Positions 23,905 through 35,826 are shown, counted from the first letter of the stretch. The stretch is 64,000 nucleotides of DNA from Colocasia esculenta (GCA_014218235.1 CM024755.1:162991941-163055940); one strand, 5' to 3'. Numbers and translations: made by a program. The notes: generated from the sequence alone by a model not told the origin.

Positions 23905-25373
23905 TATGAGAATGGGGCTTGAGAGCTTGCACAAATTGATCAATTCTATGCCAACAGTCTCTAGAGATATGACCAAATTTGTGGCATGCGAAACATTGGA
24001 CTAGTTTGACATGTTTTTACATTCTTTAAGTTTTATTCCAGCAATACTTGATAAGATGACCAGGTTTATTACAATTAAAGCAGGTTTGTGAATTCCTTAC
24101 CTGATACATACCATTGCATTGGTGCATGTGCTGGAACATCTGAAACTCTCTAGAGTGCCATTGATTGTTCTTGGGTTAATTAAGAAGTGGTACTCTTTGG
24201 TGGCTCCTGGCATGACGTTGAAGTGGAGCTTGCCTTGGAGCTTTTTGGGTTGTTGAAGGAGGTTAAGAAACCTTGTAGAAACCTATTTGCTTTCCCTTTT
24301 TCTGTTTCTGGTTTTTAGCAGACACATGGTTCTTTCTATTTGCAATACGTTTCTTCATTTTCTCTTTTTGTTTTTGAGCACTTTTCTTACCAAAAACTTT
24401 CACTAGTTTTTCATTAGGCAAGTTAGAGTTCTTGTTAGCAGCAGTTTTGATAAATGAAGTTTTTGTTTTGTTTTCAAATTTTGTTTTATTCATAGGGTTA
24501 TATCCTAAACCTTCTTTTTGAAAATTAACCTTCATTTTAAGAAGATTGTTCAGATTGTTTGTACCCTGCACAAACTTAGAGAAAGTATATTTTAGACCAT
24601 CAACAATCTTGTTCACATCAGAGATTTTCTTTTCAGAATTTTAGTTTTTGTTCACACCAACTTCAAGTTCATTTGTTAATTTTTTTTTTTCAGCTTTTAG
24701 CTCATCATTCATCTTCTTTAGATGTTGCATTCATTATTCAATGTTCTGTCAGAAAATAAGCATTCAATTTTCTTTTTCAAATGATGATTTTCTTCAACCA
24801 ATTGTTTAAGCTTTTCATTTACTTGATGATCATGAGTCATGTTGGCAATTTGTTTCTTAAATTGTTCAATTTTAGATTTCAACTGATAATTATTTTAAAT
24901 AAACTTTTCATTGTTCTCTTTTAAGATATTTAGTCTTTTCTCTACCTTTTCAAATTTATTTTTTAAAATTTGATTTTCAGATTTCAAATCTTCATTTTCT
25001 TTGAAAGGGTTTGAGAACTTTCCAACATGATTTCTTTTGACTTAATTTCAAGTTTTAAAATTTTATTTTCAAATTTCATCTTCTTGGTTCTTTTACATAA
25101 ATGTTCACAAAGATTTTCAATTCATCATAAGATAATTCTTCATCACCATTGTCAAAACATGAATTCAAAAATTATTGGAATTTATCAAATCATTGGAGCT
25201 TTCCCTGGCCATCAAGCATATTTTGCTTTCATTCTCATCATCCTCTGAATTTTCTTCTTCCTCGTCCTTTTCTTCTTCACTCCAAATTCCTATCATAGCT
25301 CTAAGCTTATTTTTCTTCCACTTGGGTTGAATCTTCTTCTGAGCATCTGAGCATTCTGGTTTGAGATGCCTTG
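23905..25373 (-). pseudogene. Copia gag of A, C-terminal part with two zinc knuckles
   Basis: Minus strand, from 25373 down. It starts with the second half of a zinc knuckle (HLKPEC), then an acidic region (SEEEKDEEEE near 25260), a long Lys/Asn/Glu-rich coiled-coil-like stretch (25160-24620, with stops), a basic segment (24616-24263) and two further CCHC knuckles, CFNCNKPGHLIKYC (24041-24082) and CFACHKFGHISRDC (23954-23995). Knuckles of this kind bind RNA in the capsid. There are stops near 25165, 24890, 24640 and 24260. The frame is cut at 23904 by C and at 25373 by B; its N-terminal part lies at 34886-35800. Confidence 0.88.
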
Positions 25374-27610
25374 ACTGTGACGGACCACGTCGTTCAAACC
25401 CGTTAACCCAATAACGAGCTTGACCCGACTTTGTCTCCCGCGAACGAGTCATAGCCTCACAAGGGATATCACACACATGTCCATGAAAACACAAAGGAAC
25501 ACACTGATATATATATATATATATCATTCACAACGTCACACATATTTACATTGGATTTACATAGCCAAATTTCAATAAAATTCAAAGTAAGGTACCCAAG
25601 CCTGGGGCATATCCCGAGGCACAACAGGAAAAGAAAAACACTGTTGGAGGTGTCGGCCCAACTCCGCTGCGATGCGGCTCAGAACTGGAAGACAGTAGAG
25701 AAACCACCTGCTCTCCTTCACCTGTAGGGAGTAGGGGTAAGCCTCGCAAGGCACTGACTCAGTAGGGAAACTCCAAAAAAAAAAACTGAGCAAACCAAAC
25801 TCAAGTATGAAAGCAAGAAGCTACATTAGCAGTTTATAGCACAACTAAGCAAGATATTAAAGCTGTAAATACCACTTACCACTTGACGCCAACATAAACC
25901 AACTTTAATAAATAAGCAGCAAAACCACAACTCGGTGTACGTGCTAAAGTAGAGACCTTCACACTCGATCCACATAGACTAGTTTGCAACACCAGCAACT
26001 AACTCGGACAAACCACACAGGTCTACCTCTCAGCCTCGCAGCCACGGACGAAAGGTCCAGCTACCACTCCATGAAAACAAGCCAAACAACTGTGGAGACC
26101 AACCAACACCACACCTGCGGACTACATTGTCGCAAGCCCATGCCTGGCACCTCTAGGGACTCTGGCCTGAGCTCCCTAAAGTGAGGCACTGGAAACAAGA
26201 CTAGTTGGGGACCAGTGACGTCTACTGGTGTTCGTACCCCCAACTACGAGCGCGCTACAAGTGATAAAACAACAAACTCTCACAAGTCGTTGTCCCACTA
26301 TCATCCTTCCCTCAGCCGGACGTACAACTCAAACACAGGAGTGAGGGTGTCCAGGGCAGACAACACACACCCTGACGGTACATCACAAGTACTGGTACAA
26401 GCCCCGAGCACAAAGCCTGGCTTTCACAAAACCTGAGGCACCCAACTGAAGAGGTAACCACGGTAGGTGTCGTACTACCCACCACGCACACACAAACCAC
26501 GTGCACACCGCACAAATCACGTGAAACCTCACATCAACCACGTGCACAACTCATCAACCACGCGAGCACAACACGCCAACCATGTAAACCACTTACTAGC
26601 CTCATAAAAGGCATACAAGCCTCGTAAACATCATCCTCACAGAGCGTTGCAGGTGCCCATGCACCGCTTATACTTGTCGAGCACATAAAATAACGATAAT
26701 CGAATAATTTCACTATTTAAACCATACACAGTAGGACCTCTCGGCTGAGGTTGCGACGTAGGGCAATGTCGCATTCAGAATGCGACACCCCGACATGTCG
26801 TGTTCATAACCTGAACGCGACGGGTTGGCTTGTTGTGTTCTAAATGCAATAGGGGGCTCTATCGCCTTAAGAGGCGAAAAGCCTAATCCGGGGAACCCTA
26901 TCCGGATTACCACCCCAAACCACACAAACTCTGTTTAATTCTCATTTTTCATGCTTTAGTGAACATCCTAACATGGTATCTACTATTCTCAAAGCCAAAA
27001 ACCAACCTTACATGCATTTCATGCAATCACACGGTGTAAATCTGGTAGAATTCCCCTACCTTCACGAAGAATGCGAAGAACAGCGAACACCAGGCGTTTC
27101 CCCCCACTCCATGCAAGGTTCTCGCAGCAAGAAGACGCCAAAAACACATCAAATCTGCCAAATCGCCCAGCAAATCACCGCAGCTCCTTCTCTTGGCCGA
27201 GCAGAACTGGTTGTAGCTCTGCTTGGCCAAAACAACATAAAAATGCACAGCAGTTGGGAACGCGACGTACCCCTCCATCGCGTTCAGGTCACGACGGGGT
27301 AGGGCGTCGCCTCCCCAAAATTGATGTCTGCATCCCGCCCAGTGTGCGACACGCGGCGCACATGCAGACGACAACCGCTCAGCTGTGGCAACAGGAACGC
27401 GACATGAAGGACCGTCGCATTCAGATCGCGATGTTCCTCACTGTCGCATTCACAGACAGTGAACATGTAGGTGTTTTGGGCACAGCCTACCAGCCCACAA
27501 ACACCACAAACTTGCACACACACCTGAAACACACCATATTGACCATACACTGGCCACCACAAACACTAAACAAGGGATCCACAAGGATCCGAAAAATGCG
27601 CGACGTTACA
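25374..27610 (-). mobile_element. 3' LTR of B
   Basis: It aligns with 32648-34885 throughout. The outer end reads AC before the canonical TGTGACGG, so two extra bases lie between TSD and LTR. An (AT)n run is at 25505-25526. GAACGCGAC/GTCGCG-type motifs cluster at 26748-26880 and 27258-27450. It ends CGACGTTACA. Confidence 0.93.
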
Positions 27611-27721
27611 TTACTATCATCGAAAAAGAAATTTTGACCTCGAAATTCAAAATATAACTGAAGTATTTAAAGGTTTAAACACCATAACAAGTACTATCAT
27701 CTAAAAAGATTTAAAAGCTTA
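27611..27721 (-). other. PPT-side block of B
   Basis: The block 'ttactatcatcgaaaaagaa' followed by 'tgacctcgaaattcaaaa' parallels the equivalent position in C (16680-16788). It includes the 3' untranslated stretch between the pol stop (27722-27724) and the LTR. Confidence 0.65.
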
Positions 27722-28860
27722 CTAAAACAAATAAGGATACTCTTTAGCCATTTCTTCAGCTAACTCCCTGGTATCCTCTCCTCCTTGTCGATTTTCCATC
27801 TAAGTTTTACCAGTTCAATTTCTTTATTTCTCAACTTTTGCATTCTATGGCCTATAATTTGCACTGGATATTCCGACATAGACATATCTGGTTTCAATTC
27901 ATCCCGCTGATAACTGACTATCTGCGTCGGGTCTTCAATACATTTCCTTAACATGGAGACATGGAAAACATCATGGGCATCGGTGAAATCAGATGGTAAA
28001 TCAATTCTGTAAGCTGTCTCTCCAATCCTTTCTTAACACCTAGAAGGGTCCTACATACCTTGGGCTTAATTTTCCTTTCTTTCTAAACCTCAAAACACCT
28101 TTAGTCGGAGAAACCCTTAGAAAAACAAGATCCCCAACTTCAAATTGAAGTGGCCCGCGACGTATCTGCATAACTTTTCTATCGGCTTTGAGCTGCCTGC
28201 AATTTTTTCTTAATAAATCTGACCATTTCTGTAGTTTGTTGAATTAATTCAGGACCCATTACCTGCCTTTCTCCCACTTCATGCCAGTTCAGTGGTGTTC
28301 TACATGGTCTTCCATATAATGCTTCATACGGCTCCATTCCGATGCTAGTGTGGTAACTGTTATTGTAAGCAAACTCGACCATGCCCAGATGGTGCTTCTA
28401 ACTGCCTCCCCACACTAAGCAACAAGCTCGTAACATGTCTTCAATTGTCTGTATTGTTCTTTCTATCTGACCATCTATTTGTGGGTGATAGGCTGAACTA
28501 TTTCTCAATTCTGTACCAATTACTCTTTGTAAACTTCTCCAAAAACTAGAAGTAAACCTTGGATTTCTGTCAGAAACAATTGTTTTCGGAATACCATGTA
28601 GTGGAACAATTCTGTCAACATAAATTCTTGCTAATCTGTCACTGTCCAGGACATACTTACTACTACTAATCTGCATACTTTAGTCAATCTGTCAACAAAT
28701 ACCCATATTCCATTGTTCCCTGTAACTGTCCTTGGTAGTCTTGCCCCAAAATCTATAGCAATGTCATCCCATTTCTACTGTGGAATTGGTAATGGTTATA
28801 GTAGACCTTCGGGCTTTTGATGCTCTATCTTTATTTTCTGACAAACTGCACATCTTGCAA
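27722..28860 (-). pseudogene. Gypsy integrase and chromodomain of B
   Basis: Minus strand, from about 28860 down. Integrase core: WDDIAIDFGARLP near 28770 (first catalytic Asp), VSDRNPRF near 28570 (second Asp) and AYHPQIDGQIERTIQTIEDM near 28440-28500 (Glu region). Then come NNSYHTSIGMEPYEALYGRP near 28320-28370 and the C-terminal FEVGDLVFLRVSPTKG near 28110. The chromodomain is read as YPVQIIGHRMQKLRNKEIEL with a following VKLRW near 27800-27870, and the protein ends MAKEYPYLF at a stop at 27722. Frame changes near 28680, 28390, 28050 and 27770 break it. Chromodomains target integration to histone-marked chromatin. Confidence 0.9.
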
Positions 28861-29907
28861 TGAATTTTGCTATTTCTCTTTTCATATGCGGCCACCAAAA
28901 ATACTTTTTCAGATCTTGATACATTTTAGTGCTGCATGGGTGAATAGTAAACTTGGATTTATGGGCTTCTTCTAAAGCTCTTTGCTTTACTTCTCTCTCT
29001 GCGGGTACATATAACCTGCCTCTGAGCCTGACTACACAGTTATCATCAATTGTGACACCTTCCATCTTCACAATTTTAGCTAAATTTCCATCTGTTCTCT
29101 GAGCTTCAACTATCTGCCAATACAAAGATGGCTCTATAGCACTACTGGCTAGTACTACTCGCTGCTGACTGCTGGGGATATACAATGAATTCTCTGCTAT
29201 TTCCTCATATAATTTCCACTCCTTTATCATCATATAACTCAAATATGCTTTCCTGCTTAGTGCATCCACTACAACATTGGCCTTACCCGGGTGGTAAGCC
29301 AAACTAAAATCATAATCTTTTAAATATTCTACCCATCTACACTGTTGAAGATTCAAATCTTTCTGGGAGAAAATATATTTAAAACTTTTATGATCTATGA
29401 AAATTTTAAATCTTTCACCATAAAGGTAGTGCCTCCACATCTTTAGAGCAAAAACAACTGTTGCTAACTCCAGATAATGTGTTGGGTAGTTCTTCTCTAC
29501 TGGCTTCAATTGCCTGGATGCATAAGCTATTACTTTACCATGTTGCATTATACTGCTCCAAGCCCTCTCCTGGATGCATCTGTATAAATTACAAAACCAC
29601 CGCTACCTATTGGTAATGTCAATATTGGCATTGTTGTAAGCCTCTTCTTCTCTGCTGGCTTTAATTGCCAGCAGTTCTTCTCTGCTGGCTTCAATTGCAT
29701 GGATGCATAAGCTATTACTTTATTATGTTGCATTAATACTGCTCCAAGCCCTCTCCTAGATGCATCTATATAAATTACAAAACCACCGCTGCCTGCTGGT
29801 AATATCAATATTGGCGCTATTGTAAGCCTCTTCTTTAATTCTATAAAACTTTTCTGACATTCACTTGACCATACAAACGACACACCTTTTCTAGTCAATT
29901 TAGTCAT
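28796..29907 (-). pseudogene. Gypsy RNase H and H2C2 integrase zinc finger of B, with internal duplication
   Basis: The frame 29548 down to 28796 (250 codons) is the longest of B. It has the RNase H C-terminal part (VIAYASRQLKPVEKNYPTH, then YLYGERFKIFIDHKSFKYIF and YHPGKANVVVDALSR) and the integrase zinc finger (HKSKFTIHP ... CAVCQKIK near 28820-28980). Upstream, 29907 to 29548 carries the RNase H start (FVIYIDASRRGLGAVL) twice: a segment of about 180 bp (near 29495-29675) is repeated at about 29677-29845. The duplication separates the domain and breaks the frame. Confidence 0.9.
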
Positions 29908-30700
29908 AGGTGCTGCAATTATGGAAAAATCCTATATAAAATGCTTGTAATAACCTGCTAAACCCAGAAAACTTCTGATTTCTGTGATTGTCTTTGGCGC
30001 TTCCCACTTCATAACTGCTTCCACTTTAGCTGAATCTACTGCAACTTCTTCTGCTGAAATAACATGACCCAAAAACTTAATTTCTTTCAACCAAAATTCA
30101 CATTTACTGAATTTGGCATATAATTGATTATCCCGCAAAAGCTGCAATGTAAACCTCAGATGTGCTGCATTCTCTTCTTCTGATGCTGAGTAAACCAAGA
30201 TATCATCTATAAAAACCAATATGAACTAATCTAGATAGGGATGAAAAATTCTGTTCATCAAATTCATAAACGTTGTTGGTGCATTGGTTAGACCAAATGG
30301 CATAACCACAAACTCATAATGCCCATATCTGGTTCTAAATGTTGTCTTATCAATGTCTTCCTCTCTTATTCTTAACTGATGATACCTAGATCTCAAGTCA
30401 ATCTTAGAAACACCTTAGCTAATTGGAGCAGATCAAATAGATCATCAATTCTCGGCAATGGTACTTATTCTTTATAGTTATCATTCAACTTTTTGTGATC
30501 AATACACATTCTAAAACTGCCATCCTTCTTTCTTACAAATAACACTGGAGCTCCCCACGGAGAATGACTTGGCCTGATGAACCCTTTTTCCAACAATTCT
30601 TGCAACTGTTTCTTTAACTCTCTCAATTTTGCTGGGGCCATTCTGTACGGTGCCTTAGAAATTGGCATGGTTCCTGGCTACAATTCAATTTTAAAGTCCA
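29908..30700 (-). pseudogene. Gypsy reverse transcriptase of B
   Basis: Minus strand, from about 30700 down. It reads PISKAPYRMAPAKLRELK, then KGFIRPSHSPWGAPVLFV and KDGSFRMCIDHKKLN near 30480-30560. A decayed middle follows, then VVMPFGLTNAP near 30290 and the catalytic box VFIDDILVYS near 30190-30217 with both aspartates intact, then FLGHVISAEEV near 30060 and the thumb IRSFLGLAGYYKHFI ending near 29935. Stops near 30465, 30410 and 30226 interrupt it. Confidence 0.92.
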
Positions 30701-31300
30701 CCTCTCTCTGTGGAGCTAAACCTGGCAAATCATCTGAGAATACATCTGCAAATTCCCTAATCACTAGAACTGCCTCTACTGATTTACCATCTCTACCAGA
30801 CTCATAGAAGCTAAATAAGCTACACATCCCGCATTCAACAATTTTCTAGCTCTAATTGCTAAAATTATAAATTTGGAGGTGTAAAAAGGCATATCTTGGA
30901 ATTCAAATACTGCTCCACTAGAGTGACAAAACCTAACCCTCTTTTTCCTGCAATCTACCATAGCCCCATAGGCCTCAAGCCAATCCATACCCAAAATAAT
31001 ATCATAGTCTCTCAATTGCAAAGCATATAATCTAGCTGGCATCTGATTCCCTTGAACCATAATAGGAGCTTCATCTATGTAACAAGAGGTGAGCATAAAC
31101 TCACCCGAAGGAACCTCCACTACCAACTCACACAATTTCTCTTCTAATGGATGCACCATACTATCCAAAAACTATTCAAAAATAAAAGAATGAGAAGCAC
31201 CCGGATCAAATAAAACCCTTGCTGAAAAGTCATAGATAGGTAATATACATTCTATCAAATTTGATGTCTCTGTCTGCGCTCGGGTGATAGCCATAACCCG
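30701..31300 (-). pseudogene. Gypsy aspartic protease of B
   Basis: Minus strand. VLFDPGASHSFIF near 31190-31230 is the catalytic region; the usual D-S-G is D-P-G here, but the aspartate is kept. A stop follows at about 31192. The open frame 31168 to 30776 continues with DYDIILGMDWLEAYGAMVD near 30960-31020, typical of the RVP_2-type retropepsin found in chromoviruses. It lies between the gag zinc knuckle and RT as expected. Confidence 0.88.
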
Positions 31301-32495
31301 ACCTCTACCTCGCTGGTGCAGTGCTCCTCTACCATGACCTGCTAGTGGCTACTGGGGTTGTTGTTGTTGCTGCTACTGCTGAACTCCTCTTCCATATCCA
31401 TACTCTCTGGGATAAGGGCAATTGCGGATCAAATGCCCCAGCTGATCACAGTTATAACATCTATACCCTGGTGGAAGAGTAGGCTGCCTAGAAGTACTCT
31501 GCTGAGACTCCTCCACCTCCAGCCTATAGCCACACCCTTGCTGAAACACCTGCTGATGACCTCCTCCTCGGACTCTGAATATCTTCTTCAATTTCGAGCC
31601 CCACTTGCTAAAACCTGAGAAAGATGATCCTACTGGTGCTTTTCCTTTACTAATCCCAGAAGACTGTTGGGGTAGTCAGAAACTATCCGAACCTGACTCT
31701 CCTGTCTGACGAGTCCGAACGGACCTCTCTTGTGTGGTTACTCTCTGGGCCGCCTCTTCCACAGTCTTGCACATAAGCGGTATCACTGCAGTCTGCAACT
31801 TAATCCTCAATCCTTGGATGAAATACTCAACCATCATAGCATTATCTGATGCAAGATATGGCGCATATCTGCTAAGTACCATAAATCACATCTGGTACTC
31901 CAAAACAGAAGAGTTTCCTTACTGAAGTGTCCGGAACTGCTGCTCCTTTTGGCCTACTAAACTTGCACAGGAAAGAATGTATCATTGAATGAATGCCTCG
32001 AGAAATTCTAGCCATGTAATAGTCTCCTCTGCCCTGCCTACAAAAGTGATATGCATCTTTAACCTCCACCATTCCTGTGCAAAACCCCGCAACTGATATG
32101 TAGCTAACACAACCCTGTCTGCTGGTGGACATCTCATTGTCACAAAAACTCTTTCAATCCTATGAATCCAGTGCTCAACTATGTCTGGATTCGGTCCTCC
32201 TGTGTATGTAGGTGGCTGCAATCTCAAAAAAATTTCAACCTGCATAACTGGTTCCTCTGCTACCCTCATTAGCTGTGGTGGTGGTACAGGTACCGCAAAA
32301 GGTATCTCTACACCAGGTGGTGGTGGAACCGGTGCCACTAGTACAGCCTCTCCTACAACCGGTGGTACTGCTACCGGCTGTACCGGTGCCTGCTGATCTA
32401 TTCTCATACGAATTCTCCCATATTCTTTCTATCATTCACTGAGTAGACTCCTCCTGCTCATCTCCTCCACCACCCCAATCTCTCCTATCGGCCAT
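31301..32495 (-). pseudogene. Gypsy gag of B with one zinc knuckle
   Basis: Probable start ATG at 32495 (MADRRDWGGGGDE), with a stop at about 32434 and continuation in other frames: a Pro/Val-rich linker (32407-32260), the retrotransposon gag domain (FLRLQPPTYTGG near 32215, VEHWIHRIERVF near 32160, TYQLRGFAQEWW near 32090), then ASDNAMMVEYFIQGLR near 31830 and the knuckle CYNCDQLGHLIRNC near 31420-31462. At least three frame changes separate these parts. Its role would be capsid assembly and RNA packaging; this copy is not translatable as a whole. Confidence 0.9.
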
Positions 32496-32631
32496 CTCAA
32501 ATTCCTGCATAAACAACATTCCAAGCACATAAATGCCAACAAATCATTACAAAAGCTGGGTCAGCTACTAGCAGTAGACTAGTGTAGAAGTAAGGCTATG
32601 TAATTGCCCATTTACTTTATATTTACACGGA

Positions 32632-32647
32632 CCTTGTTCTGATACCA
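32632..32647 (-). other. Primer-binding site of B
   Basis: Minus strand TGGTATCAGAACAAGG. The first ten bases match the tRNA-iMet-complementary site; GC has become AC at positions 11-12. It lies two bases (AT) from the LTR terminal CA. Confidence 0.88.
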
Positions 32648-34885
32648 ATTGTGACGAACCACGTCGTTTAAACCCGTTAACCCAGTAACGAGCTTGACCC
32701 GACTCCGTTTCCCACGAACGAGCCATAGCCTCGCAATGGATATCACACACATGTCTGTGAAAACACAAAGGAACCACTGATATATATATATATATATATA
32801 TATGATTCACAACGTCACACATATTTACATTGGATTTACATAGCCAAATTTCAACAAAAGTCAAAGTAAGGTACCCAAGCCTGGGGCATACCCCGAGGTA
32901 CAACAGGAAAAGAAACTACACTGCTGGAGGCGTCGGCCCAACTCCGCTATGATGCGGCTCAGAACTAGAAGACGGTAGAGAAACCTCCTGCTCTCCTTCA
33001 CCTGTAGGGAGTAGGGGTGAGCCTCGCAAGTCACTGGCTCAGTAGGGAAACTCCCCCAAAGAAACACCGAGCAAACCAAACTCAAGTACGAAAGCAGGAA
33101 GCTACATTAGTAGTTTATAGCATAATTAAGCAGGATATTAAAGCTGTAAATACTACTTACCACTTGCTGCCAACACAAACCAACTTTAATAAATAAGCAG
33201 CAAAACCACAACTCGGTGTATGTGCTAAAGTAGAGACTGCCACACTCAAGCCACGTAGATTGGTTCATGACACCAGCAACTAACTCGGAAAATCACATAG
33301 GTCTACCTCTCAGCCTCGCGGCCACAGACGAAAGGTCTAGCTGCCGCTCCACGAAAACAAGCCAAACAATTGTGGAGACCAACCAACACCACACCTGCGG
33401 ACTACACTGCCGCAGGCCCATGCCTAGCACCTCTAGGGACTCTGGCCTGAGCTCCCTAAAGTGAGGCACTGTAAACAGGACTAGCTAGGGACTAGTGACG
33501 TCTACTGGTGTCCGTACCCCCAACTACGAGCGTGCTACAAGCAACAAAACAACAACCTCTCACAAGTCGTTGTCCCACTATCGTCTATCCCTCAGCCGGA
33601 CGTACAGCTCAAACATAGGAGTGAGGGTGTCCAGGGCAAATGACACAGACCCTGACGGTATAGCACAAGTATCGAGACAAGCCCCGAGCACAAAGCCTGG
33701 CTCATACAGAACTTGTGGCACCCAACTGAAGAGGTAACCATGGTAGGCGTTGTACTACCCACCACGCACACACAAACCACGTGCACACCGCACAAACCAT
33801 GTGAAACCTCACGTCAACCACGTGAGCACAACACACTAACCGTGTGAACAACACGCCAACCATGTAAACCACTTGCTAACCTCATTAACGACACGCAAGC
33901 CACGTAAACAACACCCTCACAGGGCGTTACAGGTGCCCATGCACCACTTATAATGTCGAGCACATAAAATAACAATAATTGAATAATTTCACTATTTAAA
34001 CCATACACAGTAGGACCTCTCGGCTGAGGTCGCGACGTAGGGCAATGTCGCCTTCAGAACGTGACTCCCCAACATGTCGCGTTCATAACCTGAACGCGAT
34101 GGGTAGGCCTATCGCGTTCAAAACACGACAGGTGGCTCTGTCGCCTTTAGAGGCGAAAACCCTAATCTGGGGAACCCTCTCGGATTACCACCCCAAACCA
34201 CACAAACTCTATTTAATTCTCATTTTTCATGCTTTAGTGAACATCCTAACATGGTATCTACTATTCTCAAAGCCAAAAACCACCTTACATGCATTTCATG
34301 TAATCACATGGTGTAAATCTGGTAGAATTCCCCTACCTTCGCGAAGAATGCAAAGAACGCGAACACCTAGTGTTTCCCCCGCTCCACGCAAGGTTCTCGC
34401 GGCGAGAAGACGCCAAAAACACCTCAAATCTACCAAATTGCCCAGTAAATCACCGCAGCTCCTTCTCCTGATCGAGCAGAATTGGTGGCAGCTCTGCTTG
34501 GCCAAAACAACATAAAAATGCACAGCGGTTGGGAACGCGACGTACGCCTCTATCGCGTTTAGGTCGCGACGGGGTAGGGCATTGCCTCCCTAAAATTGAC
34601 ATTTGTATGCCGCCCAGTGTGCGACATGTAGCGCGCATGCAGACGACAACCACTCAGCTGCGAGAACAGGAACACGACATGAAGGAGCGTCGCGTTCAGA
34701 TCGCGACATTCCTCACTGTCGTGTTCATAGACAGTGAACAGCCAGATGTTTTGGGCCCAGCCTACCAGCCCACAAACACCACAAACCTGCACACATTCCT
34801 GAAACACACCATATTGACCACACACTGGCCACCACAAACACTAAACAAGGGATCCACAAGGATCCGAAAAATGCACGACGTTACA
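32648..34885 (-). mobile_element. 5' LTR of B
   Basis: It pairs with 25374-27610. The (AT)n run is at 32779-32803. GAACGCGAC-type motifs lie at 34027-34160 and 34530-34730. It ends CGACGTTACA at the TSD CCTTG. By eye the two LTRs differ mainly by C/T and G/A changes and a few short indels. Confidence 0.93.
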
Positions 34886-35800
34886 CCTTGGTTTCCTACA
34901 ATTGTAACAGACAATTCTGTTAGAACTTTTGTTAGCAAATTGTTTCTGTTTGGAAGAGTTGTCTACCCGGGATCTTCTTTAAGAAACTATTTATCTTCTT
35001 TTCTTAAAACTTTCTAAATTTTCTTGTGAGCAAGGCAGATTCACTTGAGTCATTTCCTTAGCCTTAAGATTTTTCTTCCTTAGTTGATTCTTTCACACTA
35101 GGACTTGGTTTAAGTGCCAGTGACTTCTTTTTCTTCACATCATTATTTGTCATTTTCAACCCAATTCATATGTCATTAGGAACCAATCAATTGGTCAACA
35201 GTCGTAGTAGATAAATTCTTGGACTCTTCAACTACAGTAGCCTTTATATGCCAAATAGGAGTCAAGGATCTAAGAATTTTTCTAAAAAGTTCATATTCAA
35301 TATATGTTTTTCCTAGATTCTTCAAGCCATTTGTCAGTAGAGTTAATCTATCTTACATCTCTGAGATGGTTTCATCATTTTTCATTTTAAAGACTTCATA
35401 CTCAGAAACTAACATATTGGCTTTAGTTTCTTTACCTCGAGTACCTTCATACATTACCATTAGACGATTCCACATTTCCTTGGCAGTGGCACATGAGGAA
35501 ACTCTTGAAACCTCTATTGAATGATGGGAGCATTGCATGATGTTCATTGCACTCCAGTTGACATTTGACTTCTTGATTTGCTCTGTTGCCCATCTTTCTT
35601 CATACTCTAGGAGCTCATATGGTCCACTACTAACCACCTTCCAGATTGATGATCATGGGCTCTTAAGAAAACCTGCACGCGATTTTTTCAGTAATATAGT
35701 TTGATCCATCAAAATAAGGAGTCTATACATAGAGTGTCCTTCTGGCATATATCCCCTTAGATCCATTTCACCTAAACTCTCCGAGCTGTTAGACCACAAG
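34886..35800 (-). pseudogene. Copia gag of A, N-terminal part
   Basis: Minus strand. The best frame (35637-35353) has the gag core: WATEQIKKSNVNWSAMN, ATAKEMWNRLMVMYEG, TKANMLVSEYEVFKM and DETISEM, typical of the UBN2-type gag of plant copia elements. A decayed N-terminus (35800-35640) precedes it. The lower end contains the first half of a zinc knuckle (CYNCRKP, 34889-34912), cut by B; the other half is at 25373 and below. Several stops occur between 35345 and 34920. Confidence 0.9.
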
Positions 35801-35812
35801 AGTGGAGCCTAG

Positions 35813-35824
35813 GCTCTGATACCA
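35813..35824 (-). other. Primer-binding site of A (tRNA-iMet type)
   Basis: Minus strand TGGTATCAGAGC, two bases inside the LTR end CCAACA. It fixes the orientation of A. Confidence 0.95.
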
Positions 35825-35826
35825 AG

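Larger units (their letters stand above)
25374..34885 (-). mobile_element. Chromovirus gypsy element B (Tekay-like, minus strand)
   Basis: B has two LTRs of about 2.2 kb, a 5-bp TSD CCTTG (25369-25373 and 34886-34890) and a PBS at 32632-32647. The internal order on the minus strand is gag, protease, RT, RNase H, integrase and chromodomain, the chromovirus arrangement. It interrupts a zinc-knuckle codon run in the gag of A. All domains are recognisable, but stops and frameshifts (for example near 32434, 31192, 30226 and in RNase H) rule out a full polyprotein. Confidence 0.95.

Noticed and set aside
27071..27637. 188-codon open frame on the plus strand, with a similar one at 34529-35017
   Set aside because: Both are in the two LTRs of B, antisense to the element, and exist because the LTRs are copies. 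No domain recognised.
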